From NCBI GenBank assembly GCA_019614645.1, contig JABWDB010000002.1, forward strand, positions 21,751,501 to 21,815,500: DNA of 64,000 nt, given 5' to 3'. Made by a program: the position numbers and the translations under genes. Numbering within the stretch: position 1 is the stretch's first letter; each line of letters starts with the position of its first letter. Below, one piece after another: positions 25,646 to 40,000 of this stretch. The notes below the pieces were generated by a model. It was not told the DNA's origin. It worked only from the letters and a program-made list of their open reading frames with translations, and did not search any database. Origin of the DNA: Stratiolaelaps scimitus. Lineage: Eukaryota > Arthropoda > Arachnida > Mesostigmata > Laelapidae.

Positions 25646-28600
25646 GTGCACTTGCATCAGTCATTGGCAACTGCCGTGGCGGGCAGCCGCAGTAGTCGTG
25701 TGGTTTTGCCGAGAATCGCTGTTTATTTCGCCGCGGCTCCTCGCCCTACCTCTTCTGTCACTGCCGCTGCCTGCATCGATCTCCGCTGTCGCCGGTCGGC
25801 GCTTGATTGCGGGGCGGATGCAGAAGAAATCAAAGCAAAAGTATCCAAAAGTGTCCAAGTGTCCGCTGTGGCTAGCCGCTGTAGCTAAGTGGCGTCGAGA
25901 TGCTCTCGGTGTTGCGCGCATGTTCTTCATCGCAGCGGGATCGGCGCCGCCACGACCATCACCACTACCACTACTACTACCACTACTACGACATAGCGGC
26001 TATCGCAGAAGCAAAGGTACACCGCAGCGAGAACGGCCGGCTGCGGCGTTCTTGCCAAACGAAACCTCGACGTACGACGGCGGCAGCGGCAGCGGCGGCG
26101 GTGGCGGCGGCAGCTGAAGTCGCAACGGGCTGTAGGCAACGTGGAGCCCAATGGCAAAGGCGGAAAGCCCAGGAATGTCTTGCGTCGCGTTTTTGAGAGC
26201 TGAAAACGAACACGTCAGTCCAGTCGTTGTCGTTGTCGAGATAAAAATACATCGTCAGCAATGTCGTGCTCTCGTCGGCGGCGTCGTCGGCGGCGGCGGC
26301 GGCGACGGGGTGTCACTGATCACCGATCAGAGACGCAGAAGTGGTATCGATGTGGCAACTGATCCGATCCCCCAGACGTCCCCCACTTTTCAACGCTGCT
26401 CTTCAAACGCGCGGCGGCGATCGGATCGATTGACGACGCGCTCTTGTCGACGGTTTGGCCGAGCGATTCGTGCCGGCATTACGGGGCGTGCTGGGTAGAG
26501 AACAACAAAAAAAAGGCGATAATCAAGGGAACACACTAGATGTTGCCTTCATCCGACACTGCCCATTCAAAACTAAGTCATTTTTGTAGCAGAACAAGAG
26601 ATGCAGAGCAGGCGGACGAGGCAAAATGTCAACAGTTATGGACCCGGAAGAGGGTAGTGCTATGATTAACCGGCGACAGAATGATTTTGCTCTACTTTAT
26701 AATAATATTAGCAGTGTGCGCATGCTAATAGAATTTGCATAGTAATAGTAAATTAAATAAAGGTCCTCATAGTAATACCTAAAGGTTAAGAGCTGAGGCC
26801 TGTCATATGGGGGACAGCTGAGGATCAGCTCGAAAAAAATAAAAAAGAAATAGAATTTACATCCTCTCATAGAATTTGCGAAACGCGATATGAGCGCATC
26901 GGCAAAATAATCCGCTGTCTAAGGGTTCCTGAGCCTGCGGTCGCGTCATGAAATGATCTCCGTCCATGTCCTGTCCTGGCGCACAAGTAGACTCACAGTT
27001 ATTTCGGCGTGCGCGTGGTGCTGCACAAGATTACACAATAAACGTTCTATTTCGATTTAAAGTCCTAACGAGCTTTACGCCTCTAATTGTTCTCCACAGT
27101 AAATACCAGACTTCAATATCTACCATATGCGCCATGCGCGTACCACCCGTTGCATCAACTCGTCTTTCTCTCTCTCTCTCTTTCTCTCGCCGTCTACCGA
27201 TGTTTCCACAAATACACAGTCGTGCAAATGCGAGTCGCAATTGCTCGAACGTCTGCGCGGGATCTGCCACTTGTTCAGCAGAACAAACGCAAGCAAGTTA
27301 GACCTCGGAGATGATTTCCTCTAATGATATAAATAATTGCAAGGGCGACTATGGTGTTGAACTGCGCTCGGGCCGCGACCATCATCGCAGGAATGGGGTG
27401 GATTGCAGTCTGCGGTCGTTGACAGTTTAATCGTGAGCAAAACTTATGCGTCTGTGCGTTCTGGGACCATGTCTTTCCTTACGTCAAGTAGCAGAGGCTC
27501 CAGTTTGACTTCTGCGGCAGCAGCCGCCGCCGCCGAGGTGATTTCCGGAAGCAGACTCGCTCCAGCACCCTCAACTTTGAACTTTGAATTGCGCGCCCGT
27601 CCACATCTCATTCGTTGCCCCATTTCTATGCGGGGTGCTGTTTGCTGCGCCCTGGATTGTTATGCGTGTCTGTGTATGGGGAGGGAGTTTCCACGTTCGA
27701 CAACGACGGCGAGATTTTGTTGCTGTTGCGCTGCGCTCTCCTTCATCTTCTAAAAGCGAACATGTCCTGCGACGACCGATGGAAACATGTCCCAGCACGC
27801 CCTCCTCCGAAGCGACTCTCCGAGATGCCTGTTCATTCGAGGGGCGGGATACGCAGGGATGGGGTCTTGGTCTTGCTCGTCACCTCGGAAGTCGAAAAGT
27901 TCGCGTAACGTCGTGTGGCGACGGCGACGAGAGACAAAGAACGGCAGAAGCATGGATCGAGAGACGGAGAAAAAGGAGAAATGGAGAATCAAGTGAGAAT
28001 AGGGCCTAAGGCAGATGCCAGATGGGCGAGCAGGAGCTGTCATCGCTGACCCTGCGATGGGGGCGACCGAACGGACCAATGGCCAACCGCCTAAATGACG
28101 CCCCATCTTGATTCATATGTGCGCTGCAGGGCGGCTTCAAACAGCATGAAGCTGTGCGGTATGTAAGCGTGTGGATGGATGGGCGGCGTGTGTGCTTGCC
28201 TGTGGAACACGATGTCTGTGGTTATAGAAGGGCCTGACCCGAAAAAGGGACGTAGCACAATACCAACTAGTGGTCCCATCTTGCCCACGTCGCCCAGCAG
28301 CGAACGGTAACCTCGCCTCGTCCCTCGTATAGGCTCGCCCGAGAGAGCCGGTCATACTGATGAGTGCGAACTCCGGGAATTCATCAGCTGATGTCATGTG
28401 CCTGCGCGCGTGCGTGCACGCGTTCAGTATTCGTGCGTTTGTTCGCGCCTGGTGTTTGGCCATCGTCAGCCGGTGCCCCATTCGGCAGAGAGCGCGCGGA
28501 GACCTCGGAAACGTCAATGGAGAGACGAGGGTCAGAAAGAAGAAGAAAGGCTTGGCTGAGGCGGACGGGCGGCCGGTCTGGGCGGAACTGTCTGATGTGT

Positions 28601-31600
28601 TGGTGTCCTTGTGCTGCTACTGCTGATGCTAGTTTTTCCGGCGGTCGTCATCCAGAGCGCCTCGAACGGTCGTGAAGATGCTCCTGGCGATCCTGGTGAC
28701 GTCAATGAAACAGCGCTGTGAAACTTCAGCTGAAACAAGCGCCGCTGGTGGCAGACCAGTTGAACACGGCTGGACATGACATACATATGTATGGCTCATA
28801 GTATACAAATAATATATGAAAGTGGTGTCTTCTATGCCAAGCACTGTCAAGTAAAACGCATTAGTTTAGATTCGTTTCGACGGTCGCCCGAACCTTCATG
28901 GTTGAGCGGAACCAAACGAAAACGCCCATCGCGCAACCAAATACACCCAAAAAGTGTTGTCTTCCAAGGAGCAAACAATAGCGGGCAACAGCCTTAAGTG
29001 ATGGACGCGGTGGTCATACCGACCACCGGCTATGGGTGGCGGTCACTCGTTATTATGGTATATCTCGCGCTGGTTAGCTGGTTGGTCTGCGCTTTGGAAA
29101 GATGGTTGGTTGACTGGCTCGTTGGATGGACACTATTTGTTATCATTCGCTAACAGTCAGCCAGTTAGCTTCCCTGACCAGCCGTGGTCGTGTTACGTCG
29201 ACAGCGTTCTCTGGCAGCGTTTTAAGTTTGAACTTTCCTGAGACGATATGGGCCTTTTGCCGAAGAGGGCGACGACGACGACGACGACAACGACGAGTTG
29301 CAGAGGACAGGACACGATAATGGGGGCGAACTGTGTGGGTCGAGAGTCGCCTCAAAGCAAGAAAGTCTCACTCAAGCCGAGAGACGATTGTCGGCGATGC
29401 CGAGGAGCGTTTTCGGCTGCTCGCCTGCGGTCGTCTTCAGCGAACGAAAGGGGCGCTTTGTTGGCTGTCCCCGTTTGCTGTCCTGGCCACCACCACCGCC
29501 GCCTCCGCCGCTGCTGCTGTCGGGCACTGAGTAATTTCACTTTTTCTTTGTACTACTCACTGGATGTTCCACTTCTTGCTCTTATTATTATTATTGTTAT
29601 TATTCTTATTCTTGACGGGGAAGGGAACGCTGAGTGGGTTCGCCAGCAAGGGGTGTGGTATGAGGGACGAAGTTTGAGGGTCGGTGGCTGTATTCTTCGT
29701 CACCGACGCAATGTATATAGATGTCTGTATGTTTGTATGTCGGTGTAGCTGGCGTATGCGAGTTCCGAGCGTCACCATGAGCGGCAGACGCCACGGGTAG
29801 CTTTTTGTCCATCTCTCTTATTGGCTCTCAAGCGTCCGACGAGCGTCCGACCCAGTTCGGTAGTTTCATCTCGCTGTCATCTCTCCTTCCTCGCTGTTGT
29901 TACCTCTTGCTACCGTCTTGCGTTCACTCGAAACGAAGAAGAACAACCAAAAGAAGAACGAACTAAACAGCCGACTCTTATTATTACCGCGATGGTTTCA
30001 CTGTGGTGGCCACTGCGCGACGTGGCAGACTCTCTTCAGCTGGGAGGGATCGCGAGAGAGAGAGCGAGAAATGTAGAGATGCAGAGAGATAGATGCTTAT
30101 CGTTTGAATGCCACCGGCAGTCGTCGTCGAGAATAACAGTGCAAGCATCTCCCGCGAGCCCCAACCACCCTCTCTACCTCTGTTTGTTCGTCTCTCCGTC
30201 TAGCATCCACCGCTGCTGCCGGCTCGTCGACCACCGTTTCGTAAGTACGCTTACGGGCGCGATCACTCCTGAAATTGTTTTCATAATCACACCTACGGCT
30301 GCCGACAAGACAGTCCAATGGGTTTGTGACCCGTACGGGCGCTACCGGCCCTTGCCAGATCTCAACCACCCCGACCCACAACCTCCGCTCCCTTTCGCGC
30401 CCCTTGAGCTCGCATCGGCCCGTTGGAATTTCACTCACTCGTTCCGTGCTCGCTGTTCGCGGTGTGCTGCTCTATTTGTGCCGAGTGCAACCAGACCCAG
30501 AGGGAGGAACTCTGCGCAGACCACGAGGCGGCCGGTAGGCAGGCAGCTCTCGAACGAAATTTAGTATTGTATTTACAACGATGACGGTATCTTGCCATCG
30601 TGCATGAAGCGCCGCCTACAACCGCCGAGTCGAACAGACACGGCGGTTAGATATACGCCGAGTGCTCAATGCGCTCTGTTCCACAGTATACTCGTTCGCT
30701 GAGTCACTAATTTGGCCGGTGATGTCGTTCGCGGAAGATGAAAAGCGACGCTGTTCATTGTACTGTATCTAATTTACCACGGTTCTATTGTCGGCGCGCG
30801 GTGTGAGCGACAATGAATGCTGTAACATGACAATAAATAATAAAGGATGATGCATTACTAATAATACTACTAATAATAATATGGAACGTAATAGATGAAT
30901 AGGCTACCAAGATATAAACAAGGAACGAATGGATAAATGACTGAATGAATGAATGTACGTGTGCATTTCGAAATGAATAAATCATGTCACTTACGTTCAC
31001 TTAACCTATACAACACACCCAACCGCTATCGTCGTACAAGGTTACGCTTAGCTACGTAATGAGCAATGTTTTAGTGGTATTATTATTTATTATTATTAGC
31101 AGAATATTGTTGTCCCCGTCGTTATCGTACCGTGACATCGACGACGTCTGTACCTAAAGGGGAAAAGTGGAGGAAGAAGTGAAGTGACTGTCTCAGTTCG
31201 TTGTCGGTCGGAGAGTTTAGTTTGTATCAGCCGTGGCGACTCGTCACCGATGAGGGATTGGTCGGGTTGAGTTGTCAGTAGTTCTCGCCATTCCCATCAC
31301 AACTACGGTGACGAGACACACTTCGTCGACAGCGGGATGTTGGCCAAGGCAGGACTAGTCACTAGGCCGTTTTTTTTTTCTCTCATGGCAGGACAACCAG
31401 CCTAAGCACGGCGAATGCTGTGTTCGTGAGTGTCCCTTTCGGGAGTCGCAAGCGCGGGGCTACTCGCAGTCATCGCAGCTTTTCGCTTCTTTTGTGTCAC
31501 TCATACACGTCGCGCTCGCCCTCGGAACTCCCGCCAATTCTCCCCTGCCTAACGCCCGTCAATGCTCTTAGTGCCTCGCCTATGTATGGCCCGCTTCGTA

Positions 31601-34000
31601 AGTAGACTGATCGAGGAGACACACCGCTGTGGGGCTCACACACTGAGCTGTAAGCGGAGTAAGAGGGACAGCGAGTGTAGTCAGAGGAGCAGGAGTCGAC
31701 GGAGGGGGATCCCACCCAGAAGTGGCTGCTGGTTGTGGCCTAGCTGTGGAGACACGAAGCGAAGAAGACACTCGCCGTCGCCTGAGTGCCGTGCACTCCG
31801 AGGCCAGATATGATCCCTGTTTAATAATCAGAAACACAAGGAGGACGCACACAGACACACATACGCTCAGCCAGAGGAACGAGGAAGGAGAAAGTACACT
31901 CCTTTTCGGTGGCGGACTGGCCGTCGATGGCCTGGCTTGGCCCTGCTGTATTTGGCTTCGTGCGAGATGGGTGGCGAACGAAAGCCGACCGAAAAAGATG
32001 ACGGCGATAACAACGAAAGGCGAAAAGAGGAGGAGGCAAAAGTCGGAGCTGTCCCCCTGGAGCCGTCCGTAGAAACGAATGGACCGACACCCCCACACAA
32101 ACACACACACACACATACCGAACGGCCACCTAGGCGAATCCATGACCAAGTGATCTCGCAGGAGACCACCACGAGCGAGCTACTCCGAGGGCGAGCTGAC
32201 ACCATCATCGGCCGGCTGGAGGAGCGGCCGACGTCTCTGACACCAATGCAGGGCCAATTCGGCCGCGGACAAGAAGGGAAACTGACTCCCAGGCAGACAC
32301 CAGTTCAGTGACATGTTCAGCCGCCACCGCTGCTTGAAGCCTCACTGCAAACCGAAAAAGGCAACCCCTAAAGGTGGCCGCGGCCCCATTGCGCCTTCGA
32401 TCTCTGATCATCATCAGCAGGTTCGCGAGATCGCGGTACGCGATCGCGTACTTCTTCGGTCTGTCGACCTGGCTACCTCTGTGTTGCTGCCGTGCGGTAC
32501 TGCCGCTGCTGTTTGTATCGGGAACTGGCGAAGTGACGATGGAAATTCGGACCGCTCCTCTGACCTGTTCCGGAGCTGTGCGGGGTAGCCTGTAGCCGCG
32601 CCTGGGATTCTCGAGGGGCGCCCCCACACGAATGAGTGTTAGTGCGAGCCGAAACAAGTGACACAACGAAATAGAAGAGAGAAAATATGCGAGACAAAGA
32701 GGAACCGGGGGATGAACTCGAGAGGTGACTCGGCCGTGTCGGTAATCTTCTTGCCGTTCGTCGTGTGCTTCTCTTTGTGACGAAGAGAAGTCCTCGTTAG
32801 CAGCAGCAGCAGCAGCAGAAGATGGCACACGCCAGTGAACGACTCGTCTGTCTCAATGACAACAGGGCTGCGGGGACCTAGGACAGGATCATCATCGAGC
32901 ACGTCATCATATTTATTTGCTTTTGAGGGTCTATTTGATTGATCTTTATGCTATAGATTCATGGGCATAGATTGATGGAGGAATCGGTATTCTTGGGAGT
33001 GGTGCATCTCGGCCAGGTCATCTGGACAATTGCGGTGATTGTGAGAATTGGCGACAGTTTAACGATGAAAGTTTTGCAGAAAATCCTTTTTCAGTCTTTC
33101 TTCCTAAACATCGTTTGAATTTGGGAAATGTTGCTGCTCAAGATATGGTTCGAAATTACTTTCGTATTACTTTAAACCATGATGTATTCTGAGGGATTTG
33201 AGCGTGAGACCCTACAGTTCTAACTCCTCGGCGCTTTACCCACGTCATCCCGCTTGACAAATATCGTTCTAAGACCGCTAACTAAATTTCTTCGGGGTAA
33301 CTCTCAGCCAACATCAGCAACAGCTAAGACTGCTAGTACTACTACTACAACTAATAATAATAATGTACCACTTACGACACCGTACATATGTACACCGTGC
33401 TCATATTCAAGCGCCCATAGCTATAGTATACGTTTCTCATTAATTTCTATTTCATTTCATCCTGTCTCTGGTTAGAGTGTCCTAAATGTTCGTAAATGTC
33501 TTTGTGCGCTTAATATTATTGTATTATTATTATTACTACTATAAGTCTTATATCGGGACTTTCCTTATTCGCCGCGTATAACCCTGTTCTATTATAGACA
33601 ACAGGGCGATCTCGTTCGGCGATGTTCCTCCTAAAAGATTTTCTCTCTTTCTCTCGCTTTCTCGTCGAGTGACTTCTCACGTCATCTCGTTTTTGGCCAC
33701 TCTTTTTGACGTTTGTCCGTCAGGGTCTGCCTACCAGTAGATAGATGTATCTGATAGACGTCTCACTGGGACGAAGACGACAAGCGATAGTGAATGGATT
33801 TCAATTGGCGTTCGCAACATTCGTGAGCACCCTAAATGCCCATTCAGCAAGAGCGTTGAGGAAGGGGAATGGATTGAGCATGCTCTCAAACGCGAATGAC
33901 ACCACCCCGGGCAGCTGTTGTACTGTGACAAACGCCTACGATGTCCGTTTGTATATATATATATATGTGTGTGTGTATTTCCATGTATGTGTAAATATCG

Positions 34001-37000
34001 ACACTCCCGTCATTGACTGCTCTCTGCCGCGTCTGATCTCCAGCGCAGGCTCGTTACACCAGCTCCGACGACGAGCACCATGTCTCATAGATGGACGTGT
34101 CGTTACTCGACATATTTTTGCCGATATCGCTGCCCATCCTCATTGGCGATAGGCATTAGTTGTTCCAGTTCGAGTCGACTGTCGCTATCGCGTTGCGTTG
34201 CTGCTGCTGCTGCGGCCGCCACTGTTGTTGTTACTGCTAGCGCGGCTGTTCGAGAAGTGTCTCCAATTTGTAGTTCTTCCTTACTTCTTCACTACGAGTC
34301 GAGGATTATTGTCGATATATGTGCGCGTCTTTGGGCTGCTCGTCCGTTCGGCGTTCGCTAGCTGCGACGACGTTTGTGCCGCCCATGCCGCCGTAGCCAT
34401 AAAGCAAATGTGCCGCCGTGTTGCCGAGCGACACGCCGAGTAGACGCGAGCCAAAGAAAGCTGCTGGCTATGTCAGTCATTGCCTACGCATGACCTATAG
34501 ATGATGGCGTTCGCCGTTCATCGTTCATCGCTGTAGAATGCTCCTCGGAATCGAGGGTCCCTGCCACCCCCCCCCCCCACGCTCTCCGCGATTCCGTAAC
34601 CATTCGAAATGGCTGAGTTTAGTTGAGTCGGGCAGAGAGCCGGCAACCGCTGCACCGCCAACGCCAGCCTTGTGCCGCGAACGTGTCTCAACCGGAGGAC
34701 ACGCTCGGCTCCCTGCTAGGACAGCCTCGGCGCTGGTCAAGGCACGAGGAGCCGAGCTCAATGAGACTACCTCATTGTCAGCGGTACACCCGCTACTGCG
34801 GCCACCAATGAAATGCTGCTATCGTTTTCGTTGTCGTTCGCTGACACGCTATGAAATCCTCACCACCCCTACCACGCTCTCTGCGCCGGACCGTCTTTTC
34901 CGTTCGCCCTTCTCGCGTTCGTCCATTGGGAGACAACGACGGCCGGCGATCCGGTCGGCTTCGGACTATTTGTGTGCATCACATCTCACATTGGCACGTC
35001 GTCATCCAAGTCGTAGCCGTGGCCATCGCCGCCGCCACCGCCCGTTCCATCCGTGCTTCTAGCGTCGCGTTCAAGACGACGGCGCGGGGGATGACGATGG
35101 TGACGTCTCGTGCAGGCGACCAAACGAACAGACGAGTGCAACAAGGCGAACTTAGACAGCGGTGCCGTCCGAGCAGACTGACCGACCACGCTGCGGTGGG
35201 CGAGCCTAGCCAGCGCAGGCACACAGCAGTTGGCCTTTGTTATCATGTCTACGGCGTCCAATGTCGCCCGTTAGCGGCCCTCGCCATACTTCCCGCAGAA
35301 AACAAACGCGGCTGGTTTGTTCTCGCCGCCGCCGCTATCGCGGCGATGTCTGTGTGTAACATGTCCAAAATGATGAACGTGCCGTTAACGTTGTTAGAGA
35401 GCGATAAATCGAGATGGGTAAAGGGGTGGTAATAAAGGCTCGGATTGCCGACGCAGCTTCTGACAGCCGTGGCGGTGGCGTGTGCCACTCGAAAATGATT
35501 TCATTGTCTCGTGCAACTTGGTAGCTAGCTCAGTGGAGCAGGTTGTCACTTGAACGTTGGGGAATAACTAGAAGTGATTGAGTAGGCTCGCATGGAATAA
35601 TTGAGACGGCGGTCATTAAAAAGCATGCTCACCTCGTCTGACTATCTTTATCTAGTGTTAGAAGCGCATCTCGCCGAATAGCAACTGTAAAGGAAGTGAT
35701 TTCCTTTTCGCAGATTATAGAATAATAGCGAGACACAGTGAAAGACTGATCAGGAGGTGTTCTAGTAGACCCGTATAGTATATATACACTCGGTGTGCCC
35801 ACGTAAATGAATGTGCAAAACAACCTGTAAATCTACCTACAACAAGCTACATAGATATGATGTCGAATGTATTGTATAATAAAACTGGGCAAAACCTACT
35901 GGCAGCAAGAAGGCCAGAAGGGATGAACCCGCAGGTCAGACCGACCTAAGCTAGCAGCTAGAGCCAGAGTGGCGACTAGCTAGAGCAAGCCTGCGGATAT
36001 TTTTGAAATTCGAAGGGATTAGAGAATCCGCCGCCCTGAACGCTCGTCTCTCGGTTCCAAACAGCGACGCTCACCAGCCCCCCCCCTGTCTTCCACGCAT
36101 ACAGGGCCGGATTCTCTCTGTCTTGTCGAAATCCCATCTGAATCTCGGAATCCAAGATCCTGCTGGATCTAGTTCGCGACGAATGAGGTTCAAACTAGAC
36201 CGGCTGGCTGGATGGCTCATGGGGAACCAGGCAGGCTCTGGCTTGAACCTTCAAGTCAGCTTCTGCAAGCTTCTGAAGACGGCAGTCTCTGGGACCGGGG
36301 GGGGGGGGCTTTCAAGAGTTCGGCGGGAGACGGGGGCAGAAGTGAAGTAGGGCACACGAAGCGGAAGGGAGCGGCTGCCATCCAGAGAGACAACCATTTA
36401 CACAGCCAGCCAGCCAGCTACCCTGCCTAGCTTCTTTCGTTGCTTGCTTGCCTGTACAGGCGGCTCGTGGCAGAAGCGCCAAGCCGAGTACTAGGGCCAC
36501 TACCACGACAGCGGCGGCGGCGGCGGTGGTGGGGGCGGCGGTGGTGGGGGCGACGACGACGATGACTACTACGAGTACCACTACCCGAAAACGGGATGTG
36601 ACGTCGCCATCGCGACGGCCGTTGCAGCCGACAACGTGGCGGTCGGTCGGTCGGTCGGTCGGCCGGCATCGCATTCGCCAGCGGCTGCTGTTCCGACTTT
36701 CCTTCCAGGGCACGTCGGGAACGAACTTGTCTTTAAGGATATTCCTTAAGCCATCCCCTGGTGGTGGCGGCGCAGCAGCATCAGCAGCAGCAGTAGAAGC
36801 CTCTCTACTGCTTACACCCTATGCCTGCTGCTGCTAGTCCTTGGTCTCTTCTCGTAGCAGGAGGGCTTCTCGCTCTCTTTCTCTCTCTTTCTTGCTTTCT
36901 CCTCTGGATGTGGGGAGAGCGGATGGAAGCGGGATAGATGTTGTATACCGGTACCACTACTGCTCCTGCTACGAGTTCATATCCTCCCTGCCACCCCATC

Positions 37001-40000
37001 TGCCGCATCTGTTGCTGCTGCTGCTGCTGGCGGAGCCAACGACTACTCCCGTACGACTCAGCCGGCCTGCTCAGCCGCTACAGCCCGTCGCGGCCACAGT
37101 GGCGACGGGGATAAAAATTTCCAGCGCAGCGTTTCATAACATAGCAGCGTTGCCTGGGTGGTGGGCGGCTCCGTTCGTCCCTTCGTTGGCTGACTGTGGA
37201 TGGTCGCTTGGCAGCAGCAGTACCGGCAGCAACGGCGGCATAGGTCCACAGAACAACTGTGGGTCGTGCGCGCCCTTCCCAGGCAACGTAGGGAACAGGG
37301 TGAAGCGATGCATTGGCGGGAGTGTTGGTGGAGCAAAGGAGAGCAGCGTTTGCGCGGTGAGGGGTATTCCGTGGCTCGCTTAGATCCCCCACCGCCCCCC
37401 GCCGCCCCCCAGCTGTTGGGGCGACCCGCGATGGCGGAGAACGCGGGAATGGGTGTTTGCGAGGGCTGTTGGGGGCGTTTTAGCCAGAGGGAAAAGGATA
37501 ATCCGGATAAACCCGCCTGCGTTCTGCCTCCATCCCTCGCCGTCCGCTGTTCCCCTGGAAAACGACGGCTTCGCAGCATCTCTCCCGGGAGAGCCCCATT
37601 TTCCCTGCTAGCCCGATTTTCCCTCCTGCCTGTCATCCCGCGTTTGGAGCATACTACCGTACACTAGTCGATGCTAGGCCAGGCTAGACAAGCGGAGCGA
37701 TTCGAATCTAGCGCCCTCTGATGGCTGGCTAGTCTTTCTCTCACAGACACAACGTCAACAAGCTCGGCGACTCGGCAACAGCACATGCCGTCCGCCCACG
37801 TGAAGACCTCGAACCTTTGTAGATGTATAACAGCTGCCGTATTTGCCAGCACTGTCCACTCTCAGGGTGGTCGTGTCGTCGAACAGAGACGGCTGATGGC
37901 CAGTTGATGCTGGTGCTGCCGGTGGTGGTGTCGCCGAATTTGATGGCCAACTTTGTAGTTCAACATCCATCGTTTCGTGCTGCACTCATTGCGGCTCCTT
38001 TGTCCGGCTGTATCCCTCAACGCGAAGCGAGGCGTTTCTTCAAATTGAAATTCTCTTTCAGCCGTTGTTCGCCCATCGGGCCCTGTCACGCTCGTGCTTT
38101 GCTCCTGCGCGTACAGGACACGGTTAGAGATAATCCAAGTTTCCGCGGCGGACGCATTTTCCGTGTTGGTTCGGCGGCGCTGGACCTGGTGGGCCTTGTG
38201 CCAGCCATGCCCGATCCTAAAGCACAACTTATCCTATCGTTGTACGATGAGCTCACACGACGCGCTCAGCTCCATTGCGTGGGATGATATGCTGGGGTCC
38301 TTTGAAATAACGCAGACACGAGAAGGATCCAGAACGGATTCGTTGCCGGCTCAGAATATATATATATATATATTCTAAAGCCGATCGTCACTAAAGCCGC
38401 TCGTATCCCTGAGACAACGCCAGTCGCACTGAACCGGATGTGTCGCTGGATTGCGCCGTTATTCGCCAGCGTTCATTTCTGGCGAGGCGGGAGACACTGC
38501 CGATTTGTTTTGCTACTCTTTCTGTTAGCGTGCCAGCTGACCTCCCATCTCGTTCGCAATTGATTTCGCGCGATGCGTACGTTGTTCCATTAGATACGCA
38601 TAGCCATCCTCTCATTGTACTCACTTACCATGCTGTGTATGATTCAGGCGCAGCCTGAGCGCCTGTACGCAGAGGGGAGCTCTACCAACAACTCTCCCAA
38701 TTCAAGTTGTTCGAATGAGTGAAAACTTTTCTCTTCACCTTACACCTATGTCCCCTCGCAGATCTTCCTTCATTTATTTCTGTTCCCTGTCTCTTGCTCG
38801 TTGTGTACGACATTCGGCTAAACTACTTGAATTCCAATTTCGCTCTGCCAGTATTGTACTCAGCCTGGTGTCAAGTCGGCCTCCGGCTCGCTGTCACGGG
38901 CTGCTCGATGCGGTGACGCCGCCACCTCCATCGTGGCCCCTGGTCGGGATACGTTGTTAGCTTGACTTTGACCGGTAGCAAAAGCGGCGGCAGTAGCAGC
39001 AGCAGCAGCAGCAGATATTTGAATCACAATGGGCGTCGTCGCTTGCGGCCAGCGGCAGTGCAAGGTAGAGAGAGAAACGGCAACAGGACAACACAGCGTC
39101 AGGCTGCTGTAGATGACACCGAGCCTCTTCAGAAGTTGGACAGTTTGGTAGCACTACTTGAATGAGTGTGTATAGCTCGAGCACGGAGGTGGCTCCGACA
39201 GCGACAGGGGGGAGCTGGACTGGTCCTAGAAGAACTGAAATCGCGAACGATGCGAAGCTTCACGGCCTGCGAGGCTCGTTTCGTCCCTGCTTGCGCGTCT
39301 CCTAGCCTAGCTGTATATCTAGGTTTGTTCTGCTCGGAGCGGATTGAGGCGGCTATAAAGCTCAAGGACTTCACAGCGGGCTGCTGCTGCTGCTACCAAG
39401 ACTACGATTTTGTACTATTACTACCGATGCTGTTGGCTGTGTCCTTCAATTTCAAACATTCTCATAAACTACATATTTTGAAACGAACAAGCGTTGAGAT
39501 CGCATCCGTTTTATGAAACGTCTATTAACGAACAGTGATTTACAAGTTTTATCTGACATATATACATATAAACTACAGTATATGATATAGCTCTGTACTT
39601 TCGAGTGGAATTCTTACTGGCTCTAGGTGACACGGATAGAAATTGCCAATGAGTTCTGTGTGTAATTGTGTTGATATCTTGGAGAATCAACTATACGCAT
39701 ACGCACAATTTCTGTATTAAGTTGATTGAGCCAGCAACGTCAATGGGGTCACTTCTGAGAGCGTCTGAAAAAAAAGCCGACGAATGTGGTGGTGGCATAA
39801 TGAGCTTTGACCTTGAGAGGGTCCATTGTATTCGCATCACCCGTTGTTGTCATCCGGCCAACTTGAATGTGATTCTCATTACTCCATAACCCTCAGAGTT
39901 CTCATTCACTCACTCATCCTAATCTCCCCGCTGTTGGTTACCTACGTAGCTTCTGGTAGATCTACCATGTGAGCTACCATCGCTAAGCGACTATACTGGT

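Larger units (their letters stand above)
21357..34000. other. non-coding, microsatellite-rich; no gene recognised
   Basis: This stretch includes the longest open frame in the window (25254-26117, 287 codons) and another of 247 codons (29821-30564). Both are Ser-, Arg- and Pro-rich, repeat-supported, and overlapped by long frames on the other strand. Tracts seen: TA (22448-22464, 22694-22714, 24349-24364, 24692-24710), GGC (about 26080-26110), CGA (29269-29290) and CAG (32797-32817). The segments 26500-27100 and 32900-33600 are plain AT-richer DNA. Confidence 0.6.

Noticed and set aside
25254..26117. Longest open frame in the window (287 codons, +)
   Set aside because: Its length is carried by CAG/CAA and GGC tracts; it has Ser, Arg and Leu runs, no family resemblance, and long frames on the opposite strand.
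29821..30564. 247-codon open frame (+) with a gtaagt near 30242
   Set aside because: The translation is Ser/Arg/Pro-biased without any recognisable motif, and frames of similar size occur by chance throughout the window.
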